This document shows, one piece after another, positions 43,931 through 51,695 of a DNA stretch of 64,000 bases. This DNA is from an uncultured Blautia sp. (GTDB taxonomy: Bacteria; Bacillota; Clostridia; Lachnospirales; Lachnospiraceae), in contig CAKRYE010000001.1 of assembly GCA_934426285.1 (NCBI GenBank), positions 11,727-75,726 of the forward strand, read 5' to 3'. The position numbers and the translations under genes were made by a program. The notes below the pieces were generated by a model that was given only the letters and a program-made list of their open reading frames with translations, ran no database searches and was not told the DNA's origin. Positions within the stretch are counted from its first letter, which is position 1. The number at the start of each line of letters is the position of its first letter.

Positions 43931-45496
43931 TCAAAGGGACTGATGGTAAGTACTCAGGAAATCCTTTAATTTACCTGCTGCCTCTTTCAGCACTTCAATT
44001 CGCGGCAGGTAAACTACACGGAAATGATCCGGCTGTCCCCAGTTGAATCCACCTCCATGAACCAACAGGATCTTCTTTTCCCGTAAAAGATCCAAAGCAA
44101 ATTTCTCATCACTGACAATACCGAACTTTTTCACATCAATCTTCGGGAACATATAAAATGCAGCCTTGGGTTTTACAGCCGTAATTCCCGGAATATCTGT
44201 CAGTGCATTATAAATATATTCTCTCTGCTCATAAATACGTCCACCCGGAACAATATAATCATTTACACTCTGATGACCACCCAGCGCAGTCTGTACAATA
44301 GACTGTGCCGGCACATTAGAACAAAGTCTCATATTGGAAAGCATCTTCAAGCCCTCAATATAGTCTGCTGCAATACGCTTATTTCCACTTAAGATCATCC
44401 AGCCAATTCTGAATCCTGCGATCATATGGGATTTGGATAAACCACTGAAGGTTACGCAGAACAAGTCAGGTGCCAGGGATGCAATGGAAACATGCTCCTG
44501 TCCATCCATAACCAGGCGGTCATAAATTTCATCAGAAAAAATGATCAGCTGATGCTCTCTGGCAATATTCACAATTTCCTGCAGCACCTCTCTCGGATAT
44601 AAAGCACCTGTAGGATTATTAGGATTGATCAGCACGATTGCCTTTGTTCTGCTTGTAATCTTTTTACGGATATCATCCATATCCGGATACCACTCAGATT
44701 TCTCGTCACAGATATAATGAACTGCCTTACCTCCTGCCAAAGTTGCACAGGCAGTCCAAAGTGGATAATCAGGAGAAGGGATCAGGATTTCATCTCCATT
44801 ATCCAGCAATGCAGACATACACAGATTAATCAGTTCACTGACACCATTTCCTGTATAAATATCCTCCACACTGACATTTGGGATTTTCTTCAGCTGTGCA
44901 TACTGCATGATTGCTTTTCTGGCTGAAAAAAGGCCCTTGGATGCAGAATATCCCTCACAATCTGTCAGCTGATCACGCATATCATAAATAACCTCATCCG
45001 GTGTGCGGAATCCAAAAGGTGCAGGGTTTCCGATATTCAGCTTCAACACCTGTGTTCCGGCAGCTTCCATACGGTTTGCTTCCTCTACTACCGGTCCTCT
45101 CACATCATACAATACATTATCCAGCTTTGATGATTTTTTAAACTCGCGCACTTTTCGTTCCTCCTCAACTGTCTGCTCCATACCTTCAGCTCCTTTTTCA
45201 CTGCTTCCATCAAGGTCTTCCGGATGCTTTTCAGCTTCCGGTGTCATTACTTCCAGATCCATTATGTTCTCTGCATCTCCATTTCCCATCAACCATTCTT
45301 CTGTTACATCCAGCACCCCGGAAATAAAATGCAGGATTTCTGCTCTGGGAATCGTCTTGCCACTGAGATACTGACTTACATGACTTTTTCCAAGCTTCAC
45401 ACCCCGCTCTTGGGCACAGCGCACCAGATCTATCTGTTTCATCTGTTTATTATTTAAAGCCTCTTTCAGCCTTTCTGCAAATGTATGATTCGCCAT
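43931..45496 (-). CDS. class I aminotransferase with N-terminal XRE-type DNA-binding domain
   Basis: Residues 1-68 of 521 are a Cro/C1-type helix-turn-helix (FAERLKEALNNKQMKQIDLV, then GKSHVSQYLSGKTIPR). An acidic linker (75-118) follows, then a fold-type I aminotransferase resembling the AlaA alanine transaminase group, with NPNNPTGALY, SDEIYDRL and the PLP lysine in SGLSKSHMIAGFRIGW. It is built like the MocR regulators but with an XRE instead of a GntR domain, so it could be a PLP-sensing autoregulator, a true transaminase, or both. Start at 45496 follows GAAAGGGAG. Repeated TTGAACTT motifs overlie its promoter. Confidence 0.87.
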   Translation of the reverse strand: MANHTFAERLKEALNNKQMKQIDLVRCAQERGVKLGKSHVSQYLSGKTIPRAEILHFISGVLDVTEEWLMGNGDAENIMDLEVMTPEAEKHPEDLDGSSEKGAEGMEQTVEEERKVREFKKSSKLDNVLYDVRGPVVEEANRMEAAGTQVLKLNIGNPAPFGFRTPDEVIYDMRDQLTDCEGYSASKGLFSARKAIMQYAQLKKIPNVSVEDIYTGNGVSELINLCMSALLDNGDEILIPSPDYPLWTACATLAGGKAVHYICDEKSEWYPDMDDIRKKITSRTKAIVLINPNNPTGALYPREVLQEIVNIAREHQLIIFSDEIYDRLVMDGQEHVSIASLAPDLFCVTFSGLSKSHMIAGFRIGWMILSGNKRIAADYIEGLKMLSNMRLCSNVPAQSIVQTALGGHQSVNDYIVPGGRIYEQREYIYNALTDIPGITAVKPKAAFYMFPKIDVKKFGIVSDEKFALDLLREKKILLVHGGGFNWGQPDHFRVVYLPRIEVLKEAAGKLKDFLSTYHQSL

Positions 45497-45631
45497 ATTT
45501 TTCTCCCTTTCCTTTCGAAAAAGTCCGGCGGATAAAATCATCCGCTCCGCTACTTGATTTGGTTAAATGTGGAAGCTCTTCTATTGCCCCATAAAATACT
45601 ATCTGTTGAATAGTCACATTACAACACTATC

Positions 45632-45660
45632 AAAGTTCAATAAACATTATTTTGAACTTT
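45632..45660. promoter_or_regulatory. inverted repeat, putative operator of the XRE-aminotransferase
   Basis: AAAGTTCAA (45632-45640) and TTGAACTTT (45652-45660) are perfect 9-bp arms around 11 bp. The same core recurs as ATTGAACTTAG at 45681-45691 and 45806-45816. The first of those overlaps the -10 box. Confidence 0.65.
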
Positions 45661-45689
45661 ATGTTTCCTCGCCCCATATAATTGAACTT

Positions 45690-45718
45690 AGTATATCATC
45701 TCGTCACCAAAAATTCAA
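45690..45718 (-). promoter_or_regulatory. promoter of the XRE-aminotransferase gene
   Basis: On the minus strand TTGAAT (45718-45713), 17 bp, TATACT (45695-45690). The leader to the start at 45496 is about 185 nt and contains the inverted repeat; nothing else is coded between 45497 and 45822. Confidence 0.72.
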
Positions 45719-45822
45719 TATTTAATTTTTTATTTTATAGCCTTATTTTTTGTTCAATTTCATCTTATATATTTCAAAATCCATCAACAAAACCAGTATC
45801 ATCATATTGAACTTAGCTCAAA

Positions 45823-45888
45823 CAAAAAAGCACCTCCGATACAAACCAGTACAATAATGTACTGTTCCTTGTATCTAAGGTGCTCCAT
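45823..45888 (-). terminator. long terminator hairpin of the hydro-lyase operon
   Basis: On the minus strand AGCACCT, GATACAA and CAGTAC on the rising arm pair with GTACTG, TTGTATC and AGGTGCT, then six T's. Small bulges interrupt the stem. Confidence 0.85.
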
Positions 45889-45915
45889 ATTATTTACTCA
45901 ATGATCTGTCTCCGT

Positions 45916-47169
45916 TTATTCTCCCATAACCGGATTTACAATTTTTCCAGCTACAGCACAGGAAGCTGCTGTTCTGGGAGATGCCAGATAGATCTGAACT
46001 TTTGATGTTCCCATTCGTCCCAAGAAGTTACGGTTATTGGTAGCTACCACACGCTCTCCGTCTGTGAGGATACCCCCTGCACGTCCGCAGCACAGTCCAC
46101 AGCCGGGATGTGTGATCATAGCTCCCGCCTCAGCCAGAATATCCAGGATTCCCATATCTGCTGCCTGTCTATAGATCTTGCGGCTGGCAGGTGTGACGAT
46201 CAGCTTCACATAATCTGCCACTTTCTTTCCCTTCAGAACCTCAGCTACTGCCTGAAGATCCTCCAGACGTCCATTGGTACAGGAACCAATAAATACCTGA
46301 TCAATCTCTGTACCCTCCAGCTCCTCTACAGGACGGATCTTATCTACCTGAGAAGGGCATGCCATAACCGGTACAAAATCTTCGGCACGATAAGTCAAAG
46401 TCTTCATGTATACAGCATCCTCATCTCCTGTCAGACTCTTCTGAAAATCATCCAGTTCAATTCCACAGTACTCTGCTGTTTTCTCATCCGGTGTAAACAA
46501 CGCACATTTTGCGCCCGCCTCTATTGCCATATTTGACATCGTCATACGACTTGCCACAGACATATTCTTCACTGTACTTCCGGTAAATTCCAGTGATCGG
46601 TAGGTTGCACCTGCTGCTGTAAGGTCACCGATGATCCGCAGGATCACATCCTTGGACATTACATTTTCCGAAAGTTCTCCATCGATCACAATCTTAATGG
46701 TCTCAGGAACCCGGATCCACATGGTGCCGGTTCCCAGGATACTTGCCATCTCTGTATATCCGATACCTGAGGAAAAAGCACCCACACAGCCATAGGTAGT
46801 AGTATGGCTGTCTGTACCAAATACCACATTTCCAGGCTTCACATAACCAGCCTCAGTCATCAGCTGATGACAGATTCCGTCACTTCTATGTACATTTTTC
46901 ATTCCAAATTTCTTTGCAAACTCATCTCCCACATGGAAATGTCTGGTATCATCCAGCTGACTGGCCGGAACCAGATGATCATAGATCAGTACAACTTTAT
47001 CCGGATCCCAGAGCTTTGTAAATCCCATCTCTTTGAACTTCTCTGCAACAAAAGGAATGAAAATATCGTGGATCATCACTCTATCCACATTTACAGTCAC
47101 GATATCTCCCGGTTTTACCGCTTTTCCCACATTATTTCTGATAATCTTCTCAATAACTGTCTCGCCCAT
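45916..47169 (-). CDS. leuC: LeuC-type hydro-lyase large subunit (pair 1)
   Basis: The 417-residue protein belongs to the aconitase superfamily as a stand-alone large subunit of the 3-isopropylmalate dehydratase/homoaconitase group. Cluster-binding cysteines are visible in IGSCTNGR and HPGCGLCCGR, with FGTDSHTTTYG for substrate binding. It should add or remove water on a branched or extended malate-type acid together with the small subunit 17 bp upstream. Whether it makes leucine precursors is not settled: no leuA or leuB is in the operon and a second pair is present. Confidence 0.88.
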   Translation of the reverse strand: MGETVIEKIIRNNVGKAVKPGDIVTVNVDRVMIHDIFIPFVAEKFKEMGFTKLWDPDKVVLIYDHLVPASQLDDTRHFHVGDEFAKKFGMKNVHRSDGICHQLMTEAGYVKPGNVVFGTDSHTTTYGCVGAFSSGIGYTEMASILGTGTMWIRVPETIKIVIDGELSENVMSKDVILRIIGDLTAAGATYRSLEFTGSTVKNMSVASRMTMSNMAIEAGAKCALFTPDEKTAEYCGIELDDFQKSLTGDEDAVYMKTLTYRAEDFVPVMACPSQVDKIRPVEELEGTEIDQVFIGSCTNGRLEDLQAVAEVLKGKKVADYVKLIVTPASRKIYRQAADMGILDILAEAGAMITHPGCGLCCGRAGGILTDGERVVATNNRNFLGRMGTSKVQIYLASPRTAASCAVAGKIVNPVMGE

Positions 47170-47186
47170 TTGCTTCTCCCTTCCTC

Positions 47187-47678
47187 TTAATCCAGACCAT
47201 TCAGCTTACGCATAGCCTTTACCAGACCGCCTGCCCGGATAATATCCATAAGATTCTCCGGCAGAGAAGCAATTGGGTACTGTTTGCCATTGTAATCTAC
47301 ATGCTCATTCAGCACTACAGTTACCTCATCCCCCTCCTTGATCTCATCATAGAGAGTTGGCTGTTCAATCAGCAGAAGTCCGTTATTAATTGAGTTGCGG
47401 AAAAAGATCCGGGCAAAGGATTTTGCGATGACACACTGGATTCCCAGCGCCTTGATAATCTCCGGTGCCTGCTCTCTGGAGGAACCGCAGCCAAAATTTT
47501 TGCCTGCAACAATAATATCTCCCTTACGGATCTGTCCGGCCAGCTCCGGACGGAGAGGGCTGAATCCATACTGCTTCATGTCATCTATCGTTTTCAGTGC
47601 CAGATACTCCGTAGGGATAATGATATCAGTATCAATATCATCTCCAAGTACCCACACCTTTCCTGTGAATTTTTCCAT
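47187..47678 (-). CDS. leuD: LeuD-type hydro-lyase small subunit (pair 1)
   Basis: The 163-residue protein is the swivel-domain subunit: DDIDTDIIIPTEYLAL at 13-28, then NFGCGSSREQAP and AKSFARIFFRNSINNG. The residues after YL form the loop known to set substrate choice in isopropylmalate isomerases and homoaconitases; here YLAL, in pair 2 YLLL. The conserved SREHAP of many LeuD is SREQAP. It lies between the two large-subunit genes and is best matched with the LeuC at 45916. Confidence 0.87.
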   Translation of the reverse strand: MEKFTGKVWVLGDDIDTDIIIPTEYLALKTIDDMKQYGFSPLRPELAGQIRKGDIIVAGKNFGCGSSREQAPEIIKALGIQCVIAKSFARIFFRNSINNGLLLIEQPTLYDEIKEGDEVTVVLNEHVDYNGKQYPIASLPENLMDIIRAGGLVKAMRKLNGLD

Positions 47679-47704
47679 AATATTTACCTCGTTTATTCAA
47701 AACA

Positions 47705-48958
47705 TTACTTAACGTCACTGGCCAGGGCAATTTTACCTGCTATGGCAGATGCTGTAACAGTAGCTGCTGATCCCAGATATACCTTGGAGCTTGGATGTCC
47801 TGCACGGCCTTTGAAGTTACGTGTTCCTGTACTGATCAGCACCTCGTTTTCACCGATCACACCCTGACAGCTTCCCCAGCAAACACTACAGTTCGGGTTC
47901 ATAACAATTGCTCCTGCATCCATAAAGATGTCCAGCAGTCCTTCCTTCAGTGCCTGTCTGTAAATGGTCTGGCTTGCAGGTACCACCAGGAAACGAACAC
48001 CCTCAGCAACCTTTTTACCTTTAATAATCTCAGCACCTACCCTGAGATCTTCAATACGTCCATTGTTACAGGATCCAAGAAAGGCTTCATTAATCGGAAT
48101 TCCACAGGTTTCCTCTGCAGGAACTACATTATCCACAAAATCAGGCTTTGCCACTACCGGGCGCACCTTGGACAGATCAAAGGTATATTCTCTGGCATAA
48201 ACTGCATCCGGATCACTGTGGAATACAGCCTTGGGCTCACGACCATGCTCTTTCAGATATTCCATTGCCTTCTCATCAGCCTCAAAAATACCTGTCTTTG
48301 CACCGGCTTCTACTGCCATGTTGCAGAGAGCCATTCGATCACTGATGCTTAATGTCTTTGCACCTTCACCGGTAAACTCCATAGCCTGATAATTACATCC
48401 GTTTGCCCCGATCTCACCAATAATGGTAAGGATCAGATCTCTGGCATAAACGCCCTCTGGTAATTTTCCCACAAGATTAAACTTCACAGATTCCGGTACC
48501 AGCACCCAGGAAGTTCCTGTCACCATACCATAGAGGAAATCTGTACATCCAACACCTGTACCAAATGCACCCAGTGCACCGTAAGAGCAGGTATGGCTGT
48601 CTGCACCAAAGATCAACTCACCGGGACGTACATAATTCTCGATCATAACCTGGTGGCACACTCCCTTGCCTTCCCAGAAGTCAATGTGATTTTCTTTCGC
48701 AAAATCCCTCATTTTTTTCTGGGATGCAGCAGTTTTCGGACTGTCAGAAGGTACATTGTGATCTACAATAAATACCAGCTTTTTCGTATCAGCAATGTGA
48801 GGATTTTTTAATTTATTGTTGTACATATCCACTGTCAGATGTGTAGTTCCGTCATTGCTCATCAGGCGGTCAAGCTTTACCGTATGGATATCACCCGGTT
48901 TTACACTGTCTACTCCCGCAGCTGCAGCAATGATTTTCTCTGCGATTGTCATTCCCAT
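47705..48958 (-). CDS. leuC: LeuC-type hydro-lyase large subunit (pair 2)
   Basis: Also 417 residues, but clearly diverged from pair 1: GSCNNGRIEDL replaces GSCTNGRLEDL and the last cysteines are in NPNCSVCWGSCQG. FGADSHTCSYGALGAF is the substrate-binding segment. The start follows GGAGG within the end of the upstream small-subunit gene. Function within the group (isopropylmalate, homocitrate, citramalate or dimethylmalate dehydration) cannot be fixed from the sequence. Confidence 0.87.
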   Translation of the reverse strand: MGMTIAEKIIAAAAGVDSVKPGDIHTVKLDRLMSNDGTTHLTVDMYNNKLKNPHIADTKKLVFIVDHNVPSDSPKTAASQKKMRDFAKENHIDFWEGKGVCHQVMIENYVRPGELIFGADSHTCSYGALGAFGTGVGCTDFLYGMVTGTSWVLVPESVKFNLVGKLPEGVYARDLILTIIGEIGANGCNYQAMEFTGEGAKTLSISDRMALCNMAVEAGAKTGIFEADEKAMEYLKEHGREPKAVFHSDPDAVYAREYTFDLSKVRPVVAKPDFVDNVVPAEETCGIPINEAFLGSCNNGRIEDLRVGAEIIKGKKVAEGVRFLVVPASQTIYRQALKEGLLDIFMDAGAIVMNPNCSVCWGSCQGVIGENEVLISTGTRNFKGRAGHPSSKVYLGSAATVTASAIAGKIALASDVK

Positions 48959-48959
48959 C

Positions 48960-49445
48960 TTATTTTTCCTCCTCTCGGTTCAGAGAGGCGATCAGACCAC
49001 CCTGATTTAAGATTCCCTGCATATATTCCGGCAATTTGGTACAGGAATATATTTTGCCCTTCGCTTCTGCTGTTCCCTCAGACATATGGAGCACCATTTT
49101 GTCCCCTGTCTGAACTTCATCCGGGAGATCTTTACAGACAATTGCCGGAAGTCCGATATTAATGGCATTTCTGAAAAAAATCCTGGCAAAAGATTTGGCA
49201 ATAACAGCCTGCACACCCAAAGCCTTCAGCACACCAGGTGCCTGCTCTCTGGAGGAACCACAGCCAAAATTCTCTCCGCCAACCACAAAATCTCCAGGAT
49301 TTACCTTCTTTGCAAAATCCGGATCCAAAGATTCAAAGGTATGTCCTTTCATCTCATCCAGATTTGGAAGCAACAGATACTGTGAAGCAATGATCTGATC
49401 TGTATCCAGATCATTATGAAATTTAAAAATTGTTCCCTGTTCCAT
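48960..49445 (-). CDS. leuD: LeuD-type hydro-lyase small subunit (pair 2)
   Basis: The 161-residue protein has NDLDTDQIIASQYLLL at 11-26, NFGCGSSREQAP and AKSFARIFFRNAINIGLP. First gene of the four-gene operon; it ends one base before its large subunit begins. The start at 49445 follows AGAAAGGA; an open frame reaches 49481. A palindrome CTGACA-N5-TGTCAG (49489-49505) lies just upstream. Confidence 0.87.
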   Translation of the reverse strand: MEQGTIFKFHNDLDTDQIIASQYLLLPNLDEMKGHTFESLDPDFAKKVNPGDFVVGGENFGCGSSREQAPGVLKALGVQAVIAKSFARIFFRNAINIGLPAIVCKDLPDEVQTGDKMVLHMSEGTAEAKGKIYSCTKLPEYMQGILNQGGLIASLNREEEK

Positions 49446-49488
49446 AATATATGATTCCTTTCTGATATATTCATTGTACACTCATTCC

Positions 49489-49505
49489 CTGACACTTTTT
49501 GTCAG
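49489..49505. promoter_or_regulatory. palindrome upstream of the hydro-lyase operon, putative operator
   Basis: CTGACA (49489-49494), 5 bp, TGTCAG (49500-49505), close to a possible -10 (TACAAT on the minus strand, about 49480-49475). No T-box leader or leucine attenuator was found between this site and the start. Confidence 0.45.
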
Positions 49506-49575
49506 ACAATGTAAAAATTCTTTTCCTATTCTAACACAAAATACTGCTGAAAGAAAATAAAAGATATCACGTTCT

Positions 49576-50112
49576 TCATTTATATGTTCTGGTAAAAATA
49601 TCCAAATATTCTCTTTCCACCTCTTCAAAGGGACGTACCTCATAAGTCAGGTCAATATGAAGCCCTGGTGCCTCTGTCTGCTGTTTTTCTCCCAGAAGGA
49701 TTTCCAGATCATACCAGAGCAGTGCATGATCGATTTCATCCAGCCGGGTCTGCTCTTCCTTTGTCAGCCCAGAACCCAAAAACTTCTTATAAATCATACA
49801 GAGCAGCTGTTCCTCCCATATCTGATACTCAGGCAGCTCTTTTTTAAACGGTGAAGGTACATCCGACATATAGCATTCACTGGCGTCATGAAGCAGGCAG
49901 GCCAGAACCATACGATCAGATAAGCCTCTGGCAGCAGCCTCTTTTGCACAGCAGATACAATGTTCTCCCACTGACCAGAAAGTCTTTACATGACCATTTC
50001 CCCTGCAGATCAATGAAAGAGCATGTGCAATATCCTCAATCCGGATCAGCTCCGGATCCGGATTGGTTGGTTTAAAATGATTTCCTGTATAGGTTGTTAT
50101 ATATTCACTCAT
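49576..50112 (-). CDS. HD-domain phosphohydrolase
   Basis: The 178-residue protein has the HD metal motif His (SVGEHC), LLHDASECYMSDVPSPFK, and a later Asp (EIDHALL). It resembles the YfbR/YedJ-like group of small nucleotidases also found in phage genomes. Substrate probably a nucleotide, not proven. It has its own promoter (50195-50223) and no operon partner. Confidence 0.8.
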   Translation of the reverse strand: MSEYITTYTGNHFKPTNPDPELIRIEDIAHALSLICRGNGHVKTFWSVGEHCICCAKEAAARGLSDRMVLACLLHDASECYMSDVPSPFKKELPEYQIWEEQLLCMIYKKFLGSGLTKEEQTRLDEIDHALLWYDLEILLGEKQQTEAPGLHIDLTYEVRPFEEVEREYLDIFTRTYK

Positions 50113-50194
50113 GTTGTTCCTGCTTTCTCACACATTACGTTTTAATCAAATCAGGTAAGTCCCCTGCTTTTCTGTTTTGTTAAGTATAAAAGTC

Positions 50195-50223
50195 ATTATA
50201 ATTTATTTTTGTTCTTTTTCCAA
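50195..50223 (-). promoter_or_regulatory. promoter of the HD hydrolase gene
   Basis: On the minus strand TTGGAA (50223-50218), 17 bp, TATAAT (50200-50195). Confidence 0.72.
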
Positions 50224-50326
50224 CCCGGACTTTTCCATTGACATATCTCCATTTATCATTCACAAAATCAGGCATTTTTCTTTGGCAAACTTTACATAAA
50301 AGCCTGCAAATTGATATTGTATTTTA

Positions 50327-50355
50327 TTGCTTTTTCATAATATATCTTTTATAAT
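50327..50355 (+). promoter_or_regulatory. promoter of the eutJ-like gene
   Basis: TTGCTT (50327-50332), 17 bp, TATAAT (50350-50355). The intergenic stretch 50224-50326 between the divergent promoters holds no gene. Confidence 0.75.
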
Positions 50356-50445
50356 GGGAACTATGGTAAAAGTAATTCTGCGAAGCAATCTGCAGACTAA
50401 AACTAGAACGTGTTTGAAAAATTGATAAAATATCAGGAGTATACC

Positions 50446-51282
50446 ATGGAATTAAAAAACAGAACCTTATCAAATTTCGCCGAGCTTGTACGCACCGGTG
50501 AATGTAAAAATTTCAAAGGCCGACTGAAAGTAGGCGTGGATCTTGGTACTGCCAACACTGTTCTGGCAGTTGTAGACAATACCAATCGTCCCATTGCCGG
50601 TATATCAGCACCTTCCCGTGCAATCCGTGACGGTGTGATCGTTAATTTTTATGAATCTGTTCAGCTTGTCACAAAACTGAAAGCTGAACTTGAAGAGAAA
50701 TTAAAAACCGAGCTTCCTTATGCGGCAGCAGCCATTCCACCCGGAGTCTCTCAGGGAAGTACCAAAAGCATCCAGTATGTGCTGGAGGGCGCTGGCTTTG
50801 AGGTTACGAATATTGTAGATGAACCAACCGCTGCAGCGGCTGTACTTAAGATCACAGATGGCGCTGTAGTTGATGTAGGCGGCGGCACCACAGGAATCAG
50901 TATTCTCAAAGATGGCAAAGTAATCTATACAGACGATGAGGCTACCGGCGGCAGTCACATGACAATGACAGTTGCAGGACATTACAATATTCCCTACGAA
51001 GAAGCTGAAATTTTAAAAACAGATCCTTCAAAGGAAGATGAAATTTTCCCTGTGATCAAAGCTACTGTAGAAAAAATGGCTACCATCACTCAGAAATTTC
51101 TCAATGGTTACCAGGTTCCTGCTGTATATGTTGCAGGAGGTTCCGCAAGCTTCAAGGATTTCACCGCTGTATTTGAGAAAAAACTGGGACTGCCTGTTTA
51201 TCGTCCGGTTCATCCGCTTCTGGTTACTCCGCTGGGAATTGCTTATTACTGCGATCTTCCTCCGGTCACACACAAAAAATAA
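50446..51282 (+). CDS. eutJ: EutJ-like actin/Hsp70-fold ATPase
   Basis: The 278-residue protein has the phosphate-1 loop VGVDLGTANTVLAVVD near 29-44, phosphate-2 VVDVGGGTTGISIL and the adenosine motif VAGGSASFKDF, placing it with EutJ/PduG-like members of the actin/Hsp70 superfamily. EutJ is encoded in ethanolamine-utilisation operons and thought to assist microcompartment enzymes. None of the other eut or shell genes is here; glycerol genes follow on the other strand. The start at 50446 follows AGGAG; an upstream ATG at 50410 lacks a site. Confidence 0.85.
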   Translation: MELKNRTLSNFAELVRTGECKNFKGRLKVGVDLGTANTVLAVVDNTNRPIAGISAPSRAIRDGVIVNFYESVQLVTKLKAELEEKLKTELPYAAAAIPPGVSQGSTKSIQYVLEGAGFEVTNIVDEPTAAAAVLKITDGAVVDVGGGTTGISILKDGKVIYTDDEATGGSHMTMTVAGHYNIPYEEAEILKTDPSKEDEIFPVIKATVEKMATITQKFLNGYQVPAVYVAGGSASFKDFTAVFEKKLGLPVYRPVHPLLVTPLGIAYYCDLPPVTHKK

Positions 51283-51290
51283 TTATTATA

Positions 51291-51325
51291 ATACCCCGGA
51301 ATTTCAAAACAAAATTCCGGGGTAT
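51291..51325. terminator. bidirectional terminator between eutJ and the glycerol operon
   Basis: ATACCCCGGAATTT and AAATTCCGGGGTAT pair around a 7-nt loop, between two converging genes. Confidence 0.85.
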
Positions 51326-51332
51326 TTATATG

Positions 51333-51692
51333 TCATTCTACATTTTTAGTTGCAACAATATCCACGCCGGTATCTGCTACATTTTTTAACACTATATCTC
51401 CAATGTGGACAGGTGCCGGAATCTGGATTCCTTTTAAAGCTCTTACACATTCAAAGATCTTATCTTTAGGAATATCCTCTTTTGTTTTTACTGATACCAT
51501 AGGAATGCTGCCCCCTGATACACGTACAGTAGAGGTCACGATCCTTGTAGGGTCAGTCACTTCTTTTCTGGCATATACATCACCGCGCTTACAGGTATTT
51601 CCAGTGACACTTACCACCTCTTTGCCATTCATCACAACAGTAAGAGGACAGCCCATGGGACAGCCGATACATGTCAGTTTTCTCTCTTCCAT
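51333..51692 (-). CDS. DUF1667 iron-sulfur protein of the glycerol-3-phosphate dehydrogenase set
   Basis: The 119-residue protein has Cys8, Cys11 and Cys15 (CIGCPMGC) and Cys34 (NTCKRG), the pattern of a small iron-sulfur or zinc site. DUF1667 genes regularly follow the two flavoproteins of anaerobic glycerol-3-phosphate oxidation in Firmicutes, as here (3-bp gap), suggesting a subunit or electron carrier replacing GlpC. The exact role is not established. Confidence 0.85.
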   Translation of the reverse strand: MEERKLTCIGCPMGCPLTVVMNGKEVVSVTGNTCKRGDVYARKEVTDPTRIVTSTVRVSGGSIPMVSVKTKEDIPKDKIFECVRALKGIQIPAPVHIGDIVLKNVADTGVDIVATKNVE

Positions 51693-51695
51693 AGT

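Noticed and set aside
43931-45496. Annotation as a MocR (GntR) regulator
   Set aside because: The N-terminal domain is Cro/C1-like and lacks the winged-helix GntR sequence.
49446-49575. T-box or leucine attenuator ahead of the LeuCD operon
   Set aside because: No T-box sequence, specifier stem or leucine-rich leader peptide could be found; only a 17-bp palindrome.
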